This document shows positions 36,478 through 47,338 of a DNA stretch of 64,000 nt, in pieces. The translations under genes and the position numbers were made by a program. Positions within the stretch are counted from its first letter, which is position 1; every line of letters begins with the position of its first letter. Below the pieces are notes generated by a model. That model did no database searches and was not told the origin of the DNA. It saw nothing but the letters and a program-made list of their open reading frames with translations. The DNA is taken from positions 35,432,538 to 35,496,537 of the forward strand of contig CAIIXF020000007.1 in the NCBI GenBank assembly GCA_903813345.2, given 5' to 3'. Source of the DNA: Owenia fusiformis. Taxonomy: Eukaryota; Annelida; Polychaeta; Sabellida; Oweniidae.

Positions 36478-37551
36478 ATGGAACATGTCAGGGCCGCAAC
36501 TAGCCCGAATATATTCTTAGCCCTACGACGGAAATTCGGCGATTCATGTTTAGATCACATTCATTTAAAAACATCACGTGCCTACATTCGAGATCTCATT
36601 ACAAAAGGCAGGTGTCACGCGGAACATGTTGCGAGAGATGCGATCAATTTGAAAACATTCACATCGGTTATGAAGTGGGCAAGAGACAATCTATACAACG
36701 CCTCAAACGTGGCTCTAAGTATATGCTATGGATCTAATCTGATAAGTCCGATAGTGAATACGCTAGTAGATCATTTTTTGAGTTTGTTCCCATACGCTAC
36801 AAAATTTGAACTATTTGGACATGGGATTGAAGACCAACGTTTAAGACTTCATCGGATGCAATATTTTCTACAACAGACTGGGCAGGCACTTCTAAATCGA
36901 CGGTATATTCCGGTAGGTAACACCGAGATGCAAAGGTCACTTTTGAGCCTAGAGAATTGGAACGGCAGGGACTCTGGCCCATCATTGATGGTGCTCCAGA
37001 AAAAATTTGGATTGGTGCTCACTCCTTTTCTTCAGATCTGTATCGAACTTAATCCGGATATGGTCATGTTGTTTTTAAGGCACGGAGCACAACCTCTAGC
37101 ATACACTCACAATGATAGCCCTCCAGCCCTCTGCAAGCTCCAAATGTACCCCTTTGCCAAGGTCATCGGCGCCATAAATAACTGCGCAAATTATGAAGAC
37201 GTAGGACATGCGGACAGTGAAACATTGAATAAAGCTATAAAATGCATTCAGAGCATGTGTCAGGTTATACCACATGTAAATATCATCGTATTAAATGAAT
37301 CTGCAGAATATTACAGCCGATATACACGTAGACATGATGTTTTACAAAAACCAACATTTTTCTTGCGTGAGAAATTCATAGACGTGTTGCCGCTAAATAG
37401 ATGGCAGCATCCGTCGGAGCTTGTACACCTTTGCAGATGCAGAATACGGAATTCACTACGCAAGATACCACAAGACATTTTGAGTCTTCCAATACCAAAT
37501 CCATTGAAAAGATATTTAGATTTGAATGAACCATTTGGTGTCAATTTTTAA
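36478..37551 (+). CDS. Intronless SOCS-box protein, ASB-like
   Basis: A 357-residue open frame in one exon. The C-terminus (about 315-352) reads L-V-H-L-C-R-C-R-I-R-N-S-L, then L-S-L-P-I-P-N-P-L-K-R-Y-L, a good SOCS box: the first part is the elongin B/C-binding BC box, and the L-P-x-P end matches the usual C-terminal portion. SOCS-box proteins are substrate receptors of cullin-5 or cullin-2 ubiquitin ligases. The middle has an ankyrin-like phrase (M-V-M-L-F-L-R-H-G-A-Q-P-L), but clear ankyrin repeats are not evident, so the substrate-binding part is unassigned. The start ATG follows a stretch without open frame. A possible upstream non-coding exon cannot be excluded. Confidence 0.8.
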   Translation: MEHVRAATSPNIFLALRRKFGDSCLDHIHLKTSRAYIRDLITKGRCHAEHVARDAINLKTFTSVMKWARDNLYNASNVALSICYGSNLISPIVNTLVDHFLSLFPYATKFELFGHGIEDQRLRLHRMQYFLQQTGQALLNRRYIPVGNTEMQRSLLSLENWNGRDSGPSLMVLQKKFGLVLTPFLQICIELNPDMVMLFLRHGAQPLAYTHNDSPPALCKLQMYPFAKVIGAINNCANYEDVGHADSETLNKAIKCIQSMCQVIPHVNIIVLNESAEYYSRYTRRHDVLQKPTFFLREKFIDVLPLNRWQHPSELVHLCRCRIRNSLRKIPQDILSLPIPNPLKRYLDLNEPFGVNF

Positions 37552-39576
37552 CGTTTCCATAGATTCAATTAACAAACTGAAAATTCTTGAAGATCGTATA
37601 GGAGTCCAATAGACCCGTGCCCCAGGCACCAGCATTTACATGATTAACTAAATCTGTATCATTTAAGGTATCAACAATTCTAGAGCAATTCAAGCCCTAT
37701 CTCCAAAAGCATCATCAGCCTGTAACATTTGAACCCAATCCGTCAACTGGTATATTTGAGTTATCGCCCGAACAGACCTAAGAACAAGCGGACGGACGGC
37801 TTCTCTAATCTCTATCCCTCTTCTAATTATCAAAAGGCGTTTGGTACATGTACACTGCAGCATGTGAGGGAACTTCTTCAAGATCTCACATTTACAGAAG
37901 ATCGGGTTTGTAACATGTATATTGATGGCGCAATATACAGGTTACTCTGATTTTTAACACCAATTTTGGATATTAAAGGTTCTTCGGCGTTCCAATTCAA
38001 AGAAGCCGAGTATCAAGGACTCTTGAAAGCAGCAATAGTCAATTTATTTCAACGTTTTGACAGAATATGAGCCTTTCTCATGTGTCTTGAGATGACCAAG
38101 ACCTTTGGAGTCCTGTCGTGTCCGATGAAATCCCCCCTGACCGCGTAACGTCATGTATGAAGGCCTCAGTTACCATGGAAGTATCACGTGATCAGATTTT
38201 AACAAAAAATACCGATAAAGACCGGCGAAAGAATGAAACTGTTCATTCCAAAAAAGACCGACGGTCTTTTGTAGCGGTCTCTATCTGACTTCACAGGTGT
38301 AAAATGGTGGGAGGTCCTATCAAATTATGGTCCTACTCTCCATTGATTTATATGGTGACCTCAATACAACTCTTTCCCTCATTATCTTATACACAATCAG
38401 GGCCAGTAAGGGCCGTTAAGAAAGGGGACCATAATCCCTGGGGGACCATCATTTCTTTCACACCGCACTAATTCGTATCTAAATTTTCATGTCAAATTTA
38501 AACCTATGACATCTTGAAATGTTTGGAAGCTCCTTGATTTTTAATAGATTTTTGTACGAAGTAGCGCATTAATTAGAAAGAATTCAAAATTAACGCTCAT
38601 GGGCCTTTAATAGGAGGGAAAGGATTTTCCAAGGGGATGAGCGTTTGTTACGCTAAGAGGTATATTAATAAAACACATTTTAATGGAGTTGTTGAATGCC
38701 CTTGCTTGACGTCGAACACCCCCTTCACGTCGTACACTTTTCAACTAAAATTAATTTCTCTGAATTCTTCCATTTATATCCGAAATTGAAGTATCTGGAT
38801 GATGTGTAGTGATTTTATTAATAATGTAGTCACTATAACATGATGATATGACTCAAGATATCGGAAATATGATGGATTTTGTGAAAATGATAATTTTTCA
38901 GAAAATTGCAATGCTTTCTAGAAGGCCCTAAAGGCATCTCTGCGTAGCATGAGGAAGGAAGTCTCATATTCTATAAAAACGATGATATAAAGGAGTACTT
39001 TATAAGTATTGAACATATTTTTGATATGTACCGAAAAACAAATTGTGCCCCCAGTGGATAATAACAGGCCTCGAAAATTGTGCACGTTTCCATTGAGTCC
39101 CATGTTAATTTATCAATCTTCAAAAGACCCCGCAGAACAGTTCAAGAGCAATAAAGTCAATCTTCCTAGTATGTAACCATAACTTGAATATCTTCAAAAT
39201 AAGAAGGGTTACTAGCTGGATTTTATCTAGTTCCAAAGACATTGATGATTGAATTTTGGGAAATCCCCATTGACCGCCATTATAAACCACTAACAATATG
39301 GCTTAACTAAAGTGTCCTTTCCTCCAAAAGTCTACTTTGGAATTTTCTGATATTGCTGTAGTCAATGGGAATTTTCTGTCAAGTTAATGGCTAAATAAAT
39401 CAAAAACAAGACATTTTTAGAAATGTCCCTGTTTGGTTTTTAAAAGTCAATATATCATCACTATAGAAATCTGGAAAGGAAAGGAACACTTTATTAGTAG
39501 ATTAAAAGCTGAGTTGATAGCATTTTATAATGTCAGCCAATAGGAGATTTCTTGTACAACTTAATGGTCAGACATA
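37552..39576. other. Non-coding region with one dispersed repeat
   Basis: No coding frame of interest. It contains the inverted copy of the 170-bp repeat (38294-38466, partner at 20825-20998). The rest is AT-rich and unremarkable. Confidence 0.5.
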
Positions 39577-40350
39577 CAGTGCGTATCAAAAAAACGCAAC
39601 AGATTGTTATCTCTAAAGAGCACAAAACCAGTGATAACAGCATTGATTTCATTCAATGCACCATAAAGCCATGTGTCTCCTCTTTTCAATGATACATCAT
39701 TCATTGATATTTGGTCATGGTTGGTCGAGTAATTTGCAAAGTGGGCCAAAATTAGCGGACCCAAGTTTTAAACATTGCAAAAGTCAGTACAATGGGCACA
39801 GGGGCTATTGGAAGAAGGTGTGACAGGTGTGGCATAGACAGTAAAGTGTTCATACTCATACTCTTGCAAGAATACATCCTATAACCCCTCAAAATTGCCA
39901 CCACTTCCTTGCACATAAAGATGTGCTCATCTGTCCATGTCATGCATGGTTCAGCCCTGAGTCATCTGTGGGTTAAGGCAGAGGAAATCAGCCCATGGGC
40001 AATTCTTTCTCGAGATTTTGCAATATCTGGTGAAGGAATTGTGAGCACAGATGCTCCTGAGATAGCTCCAAAAGAAAAAGTCACAACAATTCAAGTCAAG
40101 GGAACTTCCATTGGCACTTAGCCCTTGCACTGATATTTGCAATATCTAAAACTTGGTCCAGAGTCGATTTTGACCCACTGTGCAAATGGAAGGATTTCTC
40201 ACCCAACCATTACCACATGTGAATGAATGACATATCATTGCAAAGAGGAGAGACGTGGCTTTATAGTACATTGAATGAAATTGATGTAGTCATCACTAGT
40301 TTTGTGATTTTACGAGATAACTACTTGTTGTGTTTGTTTGATACGCCCTG
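39577..40350. mobile_element. Tc1/mariner-type TIR element, non-autonomous
   Basis: The left end is CAGTGCGTATCAAA and the right end is the near inverse (TTTGATACGCCCTG), flanked by TA (39575-39576 and 40351-40352). TIRs of about 150 bp share the CATTGAATGAAAT and CAATGATA-type blocks. Inside, the minus strand has a W-T-D-E-H-I-F phrase like part of a DDE transposase, but no intact frame. Confidence 0.75.
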
Positions 40351-40671
40351 TATTAGAAATAAGACTTTTTTAGAAATGTGCCTGTTTGTTTTTTTTATAT
40401 TAATCCTATAGAAATCTGCAATATCAAATATTCCAAAATGGGAAGTGGTTTATTCTGCAATTATACTGCTTACTGACTCCACTAACATTGGTGTTATTTG
40501 CTTCATCATTGCGAGCCTAATGGAATTAAATAGGGGTCGCTATGGTTATTGCATTATCTTTTACCGACATTAAGTACAGGATTAAAGTTAGGACCCAATC
40601 AAAATGTATCTAAGTCTCGACTGAAAACACTTTTGTATTGGACATATACTTTTGAGTAGCAACAACTTAAA

Positions 40672-41125
40672 ATGAAGTTTCCTGGCAAAGGAATCATTGT
40701 CACAGGATCGAACAGTGGGGATGGTAAAGCAACTGCGCTGTTGTTTGCCCATTAAAGGGCCAGTGTTCTAATACATGGAAGAAATCTAGACAGACACGAT
40801 AAAACAGTAGCTGAATGCAAACAAATTGGTGCCGAGAATGCCAAGATTCCAATTGTCAAAGGGGACGTTCGGCAAAAGGAACTTATTACGAAACTCGTTC
40901 AAACAGCTGTGGATGAATTCGGCAGAATTGATGTTCTAGTGAACAATGCTGGAGAACACCCAAGTTGCTCTCATCTCTTGACAGGAACTGAAGAGGAATT
41001 TGATAGGATCATGAATATGGCGCTTTTAAGACTCAAATAGTTTTGTCTCAAAGTTGCTTTCCTTAATTGAAGAAAACCGGTGGAAACATTCGTCAGTGTG
41101 TCAAGCCTCTTTACAAGAGAGCTTT
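40672..41125 (+). pseudogene. Short-chain dehydrogenase/reductase (SDR) pseudogene
   Basis: Translation from the ATG gives a classical SDR start: G-I-I-V-T-G-S-N-S-G-D-G (the third glycine-motif position, normally I, is D), then K-G-D-V, I-D-V-L-V-N-N-A-G. There is an in-frame stop after L-F-A-H (near 40753), another after 41037, and a frame change beyond which the L-K-K-T-G-G-N-I strand can still be read. The Y-x-x-x-K active-site part is missing. Without introns and with stops it is a dead, probably retroposed or truncated, copy. It lies tail-to-tail with the FUT8-like gene. Confidence 0.85.
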
Positions 41126-41177
41126 ATTTACATTTTTTTAAACTCTAAATATGCCGTCTCATTTCTGATTGTGCATT

Positions 41178-42991
41178 TTACAATATAGGTGATGTTATTT
41201 GATTCTGTTTGTTTATGATCTCAATTGTGCAATTTGGCGGTCTCGTTACCTTCATAGCACCAATATTACAACAAGTCATGAAATGATAAGCAGTTACATC
41301 TGTTGACTTGCTCATACAGCTCCCATCTTTGTAACGTTGCTGTCGTAGTTCATGGACCAAAAGACCCACATTTGAAGAAAATGTTCCGACAAAATAATCA
41401 GTTTCTGCCAATAATATAATATCTGTTAAAGTTACCATGGTGTTGGTGCGCTTGGTCTTATCAGATTCCAACTGAATGAATGTATATTGTTTATATTTAT
41501 CTCGACAATCATTGAAGACATTTTTATCATCTGTTGCTAAAAATACTAGTTTTGTGTCATAATTTCTCGTCAGAAAGTATTGGTTTATTTCATCAAAATA
41601 TTTGTTCAGAGGTGTTGGCTTAACTTCTCGAACTTTATCCCCTCTTCTTATATGCAAACCTACGACAGGAGTTCGGAATCCTATCTTTGACACTACATTG
41701 GATATGAACTGCCTTAGTTTCTTTGTTGGTTGAATAAGATATCGTACATATTGTCCAACCATCCAAAGTTCCGGGATGCGATGCTTCTTTGATATACCTG
41801 CAAATCTTGGCGGTACAGAAAATGCAGTGAATAGATGTAGTGATTTTTTCGGGCCTTTATCTGGCAGTGTTATTCTTAAAGTATTCACCAAACTTTTTTC
41901 TGGAGTTTCTATTGTGCTCCAGTCCTGGATGTCTGTCAAGGGATGATTGGCACATGTATCACTCGGGGGTAGGAGATATGTTTCCCATGACTCTGGTCGG
42001 AATGTTGCTGAATTTAGGCGAAGCACCCTGTGCGTTGCAACAGCTGCTGGTAAACATGCTAATATTAGATGGATCATACTGCCAAGACCCCAAGGAGCAC
42101 CCCTGGTCCATTCACAAAGTAGGTACCTTGAACACATCAAAACAGTATTGTAACGAGACTTAGTCACAATGGAAAGTGAAAATAATTTCCTTATGCAAAT
42201 GTATGATAGATGCATTTTTCGGAAATACATGGTTGGTCGAGAAGTGATTCTTGGTGTACAAGTACTTTATATGCTTTGAAAAGTGTAGTAGGATTTTTGA
42301 GGCATAATTCAACACTGACAAAAAAAGTTGGCCCTTAAAACCGAAAAGTTGGCCCGAATTTTTAAAATTCGAGGCCCGTTTTTTGATAATTTGGCCTAAA
42401 CTAAAAATAATGCCTTAATAAGACCCAGTAATGGCCAAAAAGCACCACTTATTGGGGCCTTAAAACATAAAGCATTTTGTCCGGACCTCTGACTCTGATC
42501 TAGTTTAATCTGGGATAATAAATAAACTGATGAAATAAACAATACGGTTGCCAAACACGAAATCTCTGTACAACCATGGACTCTCAAGAGATTTTGAAAA
42601 CCCATGGTACAACTGAATACAACAATGTAGTTGAAAATCCTTGTTGAACATATACGAGGGGTGACAGAAAAATATTATGACAGCTTCATGAAGTATTACG
42701 AGGGTAAATAACTTACTTCGCTGATGTACAATTTTCTGGATTCATCGTGGCGTTTATCAGATCAAAAAGTTCCTTGGCTAAGATTGATTCACCTGGAATT
42801 GATTTGAATCTATGTCTTTCAAGCATTTCAGTGTGTCCCTTTATTGCCTCGCTTTGCATTTTCCCGTGATCGGATTCCCATATTCGAGGGGGAATATGCT
42901 TCCTATATGTTGTGGACGCAAAATCAATGAGTAGACTGTTGATAGAGATGACAAGGCCTATGGTGCAGACTGTGATTCCTATTGTCAATGT
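41178..42991 (-). CDS. FUT8-like alpha-1,6-fucosyltransferase (GT23), 5' end missing
   Basis: Two exons are joined: 42717-42991 and 41178-42126 (stop at 41178-41180). The joint N-P-E-N-C-T-S-A-K | Y-L-L-C restores the N-P-x-x-C-x-x-A-K pattern of FUT8. The first exon opens with a hydrophobic run (V-C-T-I-G-L-V-I-S-I), a type II signal-anchor. The catalytic part has V-V-G-L-H-I-R-R-G-D-K-V (FUT8: H-x-R-R-x-D-K), F-L-A-T-D-D and F-V-G-T-F-S-S-N, the GDP-fucose motifs. FUT8 adds core fucose to N-glycans in the Golgi. Unlike vertebrate FUT8 this protein has a short stem and ends soon after the catalytic motifs, with no SH3 domain. The exon with the start codon is not found; the first exon begins after an acceptor at 42993-42992. 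Confidence 0.85.
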
Positions 42992-43332
42992 CTGGAAAGC
43001 AATAAAGCCAGTTGTTCAACTTCACTGATTATTTGAGTTACTATTACTAGTATCTCACACGAGACGCCATAAGGCATGTATGTGTGTTAGGATAATGTAC
43101 AAATATAATCATTGTCATCTTTATTGGTTTGCACTTTTTTGCTAAGGTACACAGCTGGAAAATAACATTTAAAGTTGACAGTTCATCAAAAATCATCAGT
43201 TTATGATTTCCTCCCATAAAAACAGGCTGATATACAGGCCTCCTAGACTTCTACTAACGCGAATTCCACCTCGCGAATTACGTTCCTTGCGCTCGAACCA
43301 GGATTCTCACTTCGCGAACGTGAAATCTTAAC

Positions 43333-43807
43333 ACCCCAGTCACATTTGTCGCACGGCGGCCGCAAGTCGACCGCAGATCAATTAAATCGGTGAATTTCTG
43401 CGGCGAGCGTAAAAAACTACGCTCGCCTTGCGGCCTCCGTACGGCGTATCCAGTTTTTTACAGGCCGCAGGATCGCCGTAGAAATCATAACTCGGAGTTA
43501 TAATATTTGTTCATTTCTGAGATCCCCGTAGAAATCAACTGGCTCAACAAGATTGAATCATTATTTGTCAATGTTTCACTATCACTTTTCATTTGATATT
43601 ACATCCTAACACTAAGAATAATATTTATAAATTGTCCTGATGTAAATAAAATGAAAAAAGTATTATTTATCAACAGAAATTTAAAATTCACCGTGCGGTT
43701 GCCGTGGGAAAATTATGAGAGCGCAGAAATTCTGCGGCGAGCGTAGAAAAGCAACTGGCCGCAGAAATGATAGACCGCACGGCGGCCGCATGAAATGTGA
43801 CTGGGGT
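43333..43807. mobile_element. GC-rich MITE
   Basis: It starts ACCCCAGTCACATTT and ends in the inverse (AAATGTGACTGGGGT). Terminal inverted repeats of about 100 bp share GCGGCCGC, TTTCTGCGGC and GCGAGCGTA blocks. It stands out by its high GC in AT-rich surroundings. No coding capacity; the short frames across it on both strands are chance. Confidence 0.75.
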
Positions 43808-43875
43808 TTTAGTTGCGCATCACCATTTCCTCGCTCCCGAACAATACGTGTAGCATGCGTGGGTAGAATGAGGAC

Positions 43876-43929
43876 TATAAATACTAATACACATCGCAAG
43901 TTCCTCACACTGAATGTTTTTAACATCAG
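43876..43929 (+). promoter_or_regulatory. Candidate TATA box and 5' exon of the 2A-TPR gene
   Basis: TATAAATA at 43876-43883 is followed about 25-30 bases later by a pyrimidine-rich, initiator-like CCTCAC, and at 43929 by a strong donor CAG|GTAAGTG. The next acceptor-like sites on this strand lie just before the 2A-encoding exon (for example TTCAACAG near 46542). This would be a short non-coding first exon. The link is inference. Confidence 0.35.
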
Positions 43930-45344
43930 GTAAGTGACATTTTAGATAAAGAAACTAAAAAATATATTGCGCTAAATATTCGGTCTCATTTGCTTTTCTG
44001 TTAGAGCTGATAATTGTGGTATAGAACATTTCTCGTATTACACTTACTATTAGTACATGTATAAATGTTATGTTAATGTTTGCTACTGTAATAGTTAAGT
44101 TTGTCCTTTGTATACTCTTATAGCCTATAAGGGGTTAATTGAGAAATCAATAAATAAATAAACAATGCAATCTATTTCATTTAAATATAAAACGACAAAA
44201 TCTTCAAATGCATACTTTTCATGAAATCTTCTTGATAATTATTAGAATGAAATCGTCTTTGCTAAAATTTTCAGAAAAGAAACTGCAAAATGATTTCAGA
44301 AAAGAAAGCAGGTACAAGTCAGACATCAAATATCGGGAAAGAAAAGAAAATATAATTACAATAAACTATTTGAGAAAATAAAAGTTTCCAAATTATATAA
44401 ATATATGTATCCACTTGCAATTAAATCGGTATGAAATGCTCATTTGTTTACTAATTAGGTATACCATTTGTATCTGCACAATGTGCATTCCGGGTTAACA
44501 CACACTAACAGAAAGGGGGGCAAACTCCAAAACCGAAAACTGATAACGCCATCTCTATGAAATTTCACATTGGCGGATGGCGGTGCCACTTCATCGTATT
44601 ACGCCATAAACGATCCTGATGTGAATGACAGAGAGAAACTGCAGTGAGTGGTTTGTTTGCCTTATGATCCTCAAAGGAGTACCATTACATGGGATCGGTG
44701 CAACTCCATGGGTCATGATAGTAAATATCATTAATTTAATTTCTTAAACCATAACAAGGCATCAACATGTTTAATTTTAACCGATCAAAATGAGATACAG
44801 GACAACGGATACTGCATTACCATATGCCGTTGTCTTTGTAAATTATTTCAAATTCAGATTCCGTTGTCATTGAAGTGACGGTTATGTCCGCCATTTTTGA
44901 CAACGGTATCTGACTTTACCGTTGTTGGGCTATTCCAGTGTGAAGACGGAAACCCGACTTACCCTATTGAAGTTACATTGAATCTACACTTCGACGGGAC
45001 TATGAAAAAAGTCGAACGAACGAGTTTACAGTTTTTAGTTTTAGTTTTAGTTTAAAATAGTTTATTTTTGTGTCACTGATATTACAATATACATATAAAA
45101 TACATAATAAAAACAACATTTTGTAACATCACCAGCCGGTGCCGACTTATGAGACACAGTATACATTAGATCTGAGTGTCACCCATTACTACCCCCAATG
45201 GGCAGCTTGGGTTAACATTCATAAAGACAGAGACAAAAAATGTCCCTGCTAAAAATTTATACATTAATAACCAATGGTATAAATTCAGTCTGGTTAATCA
45301 GTTTGGCATAAATAAGTAGTTCATGGGATGATATTGTCAATCAT

Positions 45345-45860
45345 TATATTAAATACATATATTGCACCTAATGTGATATGAATATTGCATAATAAATACA
45401 TATATTGCACTAAATGAGAGTAGCATGTTGCATATTGTCAAAAATTACAATAAATACAAATATCGCACTAAATGTGACATGTATCATGCATATGGTCGAA
45501 GACTGATATTACAATAAATTCATATATTGCACTTAATGTAAGTAGCATGTTGCACTATGGTCAAATATTACAATAAATATGAATATTGCACTAAATGTGA
45601 AATACATAATGCATCGGTTGAAGACAAATATTACAATAAATACATGTATTGCACTAAATGTGAGATGCATATTGCATGATAAATACATATATTGCACTAA
45701 ATGTAAGTAGTATATTGCATATGGTCAAATATTACAATTAATATGAATATTGCACTAAATGTGAAATACATAATGCATATGGTTGAAGACAAATATTACA
45801 ATAAATACATATATTGCACTAAATGTGAGATGCATATTGAATAATAATAAATACATAATT
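45345..45860. repeat. AT-rich minisatellite, unit about 45-63 bp
   Basis: The phrase TTGCACTAAATGT recurs about nine times, each followed by a GTGA/GTAA stretch and a GCATAT-type phrase, with TTACAATAAATA in alternate units. Units vary in length and form a loose two-type pattern. No coding frame. The flanks (43930-45344 and 45861-46548) show no gene. Confidence 0.7.
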
Positions 45861-46548
45861 AGTTGCGCGCGCATCGCACTTTACGTTTAGGTCTAGGTTT
45901 TCGTCGTCTAAAAGGTGAAGTCTTATCCTCTCTAATAAAAGATTACTACCGGGAATGAGAAAATAATAATATGTAAACATTCTTAAAAATGGCATTTTAT
46001 CTCAATCTCAAAACTTAAATGAGAGTTCCCATGCAAAGTTTGAAATATTTTCCATTATCCAAATATCATTTACAAGGACTCAAATTCTCTTTTAGATATT
46101 TTTCAAAGTTGTTGACGTTTTAAAAAGGTAAATGGTCTTTTATTTTCAATTAATAATGATCTTCACGTTTTTTGACATGTGGCCTACTTGAAAATTATTG
46201 ATCTTGTTATTTATAGACTATGCTAATATTCATTGAGTCTGAAGTTCATTTTAAAAATACATAACACGTATTTCATTTGAATCTTATCAACACACATCAA
46301 TGTAATTCAAGACTATTACGAGCTGAATTGCATAACAGAAATGAAATATATTCTTGCAAAACATTATCTATGAAAATATATTAGTCATCAAGTTGAAAAT
46401 CGCCATATGTATTGAAGTTTAAATTCAACTGAGGAAATCAAACGTTAAGATAAGATATGAGAAGTATGTGAACAATACCAAAAGGTCTAGGTTACGACTC
46501 AGCGTCTGAACAAAATACAACCTGGGGAATTCTGTTCAACAGTGGAGA

Positions 46549-46714
46549 ATGGCCACAGGAGCGTTTGGTAGAGGCCAGAAAAATGAGGCATTCCGTTCAT
46601 TACCAATCATGAAATCTCCAAGACAACTAGCATTGATGTTACGGCTCATAAAAGTGTTACTGGTAAGAGCAGGAGTGGAAGAGAATCCGGGTCCATTGAC
46701 CAATGAGAAATCAG
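46549..46714 (+). CDS. Exon 1 of the TPR gene: hydrophobic leader with 2A-like motif
   Basis: 55 codons plus one base. The ATG has a good context (GAGAATGG). A basic and hydrophobic stretch (L-A-L-M-L-R-L-I-K-V-L-L-V-R) precedes A-G-V-E-E-N-P-G-P at residues 41-49, matching the ribosome-skipping 2A motif (V-E-x-N-P-G-P), but with Gly where the canonical Asp stands. The donor TCAG|GTGATT leaves in phase 1 and joins exon 2 at 53676 exactly in frame (G + AG = Glu). 2A-like leaders are known in cellular proteins of sea urchins, where an unskipped product can act as a signal sequence. Here skipping would free the cytosolic TPR protein beginning at Pro49. Confidence 0.75.
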
Positions 46715-47338
46715 GTGATTATTTTAACCGTTTGTGTTAGATACGATACGTTATCTCATTTTTAAAATTTTGAATTAAAGGCCCACAAAGCAACACATAC
46801 AATATCTCGGAAAAATATGTTTAAGAGAATTTTGCATACATTGAGAAAGTTTTTCTAATGTTAGATGTTTCAGTTTTGTCCTCTTGTTCTATTTAGTTTT
46901 TGTACTAGTTCTAAATATCGTAACAAAAATATCACAGTGGTGTACTAATATTGCCCCAATGGTTCTGCCATTAAGATCTTTGACACTTTCTCTCTAAAAT
47001 GCTTTTACACCAAACAATTCAAAATTAGAGGGTCGCCGCGTATTTTTTCAAAAAATTGTAATGAGTACTAGTACTACTACAATCCGTCATTCGAAGGGGA
47101 GACAAGCTTAAGTCTCTTTTTAAGAGAGGGGGCGTTTATTGAACTTCAATAGACTAAATATTAACTCACGCTTAGTACTTTGCCCCCCAAGTACATTAAC
47201 AATGACAAAACTTTATTTTTATCAAATAGTTTGATGACATTCAATAAGCGTAAGGGCAACATCTTAAGAAAAACGCACTCAATAATATCACACCATAAAT
47301 CCTGCTAAATCAGCTTCTCTGCATAAAGATTATTACGT

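Noticed and set aside
43681-43933. Short frames on both strands, one with a signal-peptide-like start (minus, from 43926)
   Set aside because: They run into the GC-rich MITE. No splice site joins the minus-strand one in phase to the FUT8-like exon, so I did not use it as the missing first exon.
46549-46740. Reading the 2A-like exon as part of a LINE, as in retrotransposons with 2A
   Set aside because: No endonuclease or reverse transcriptase follows, and a donor joins it in frame to the TPR gene. A retroelement origin of the exon itself is still possible.
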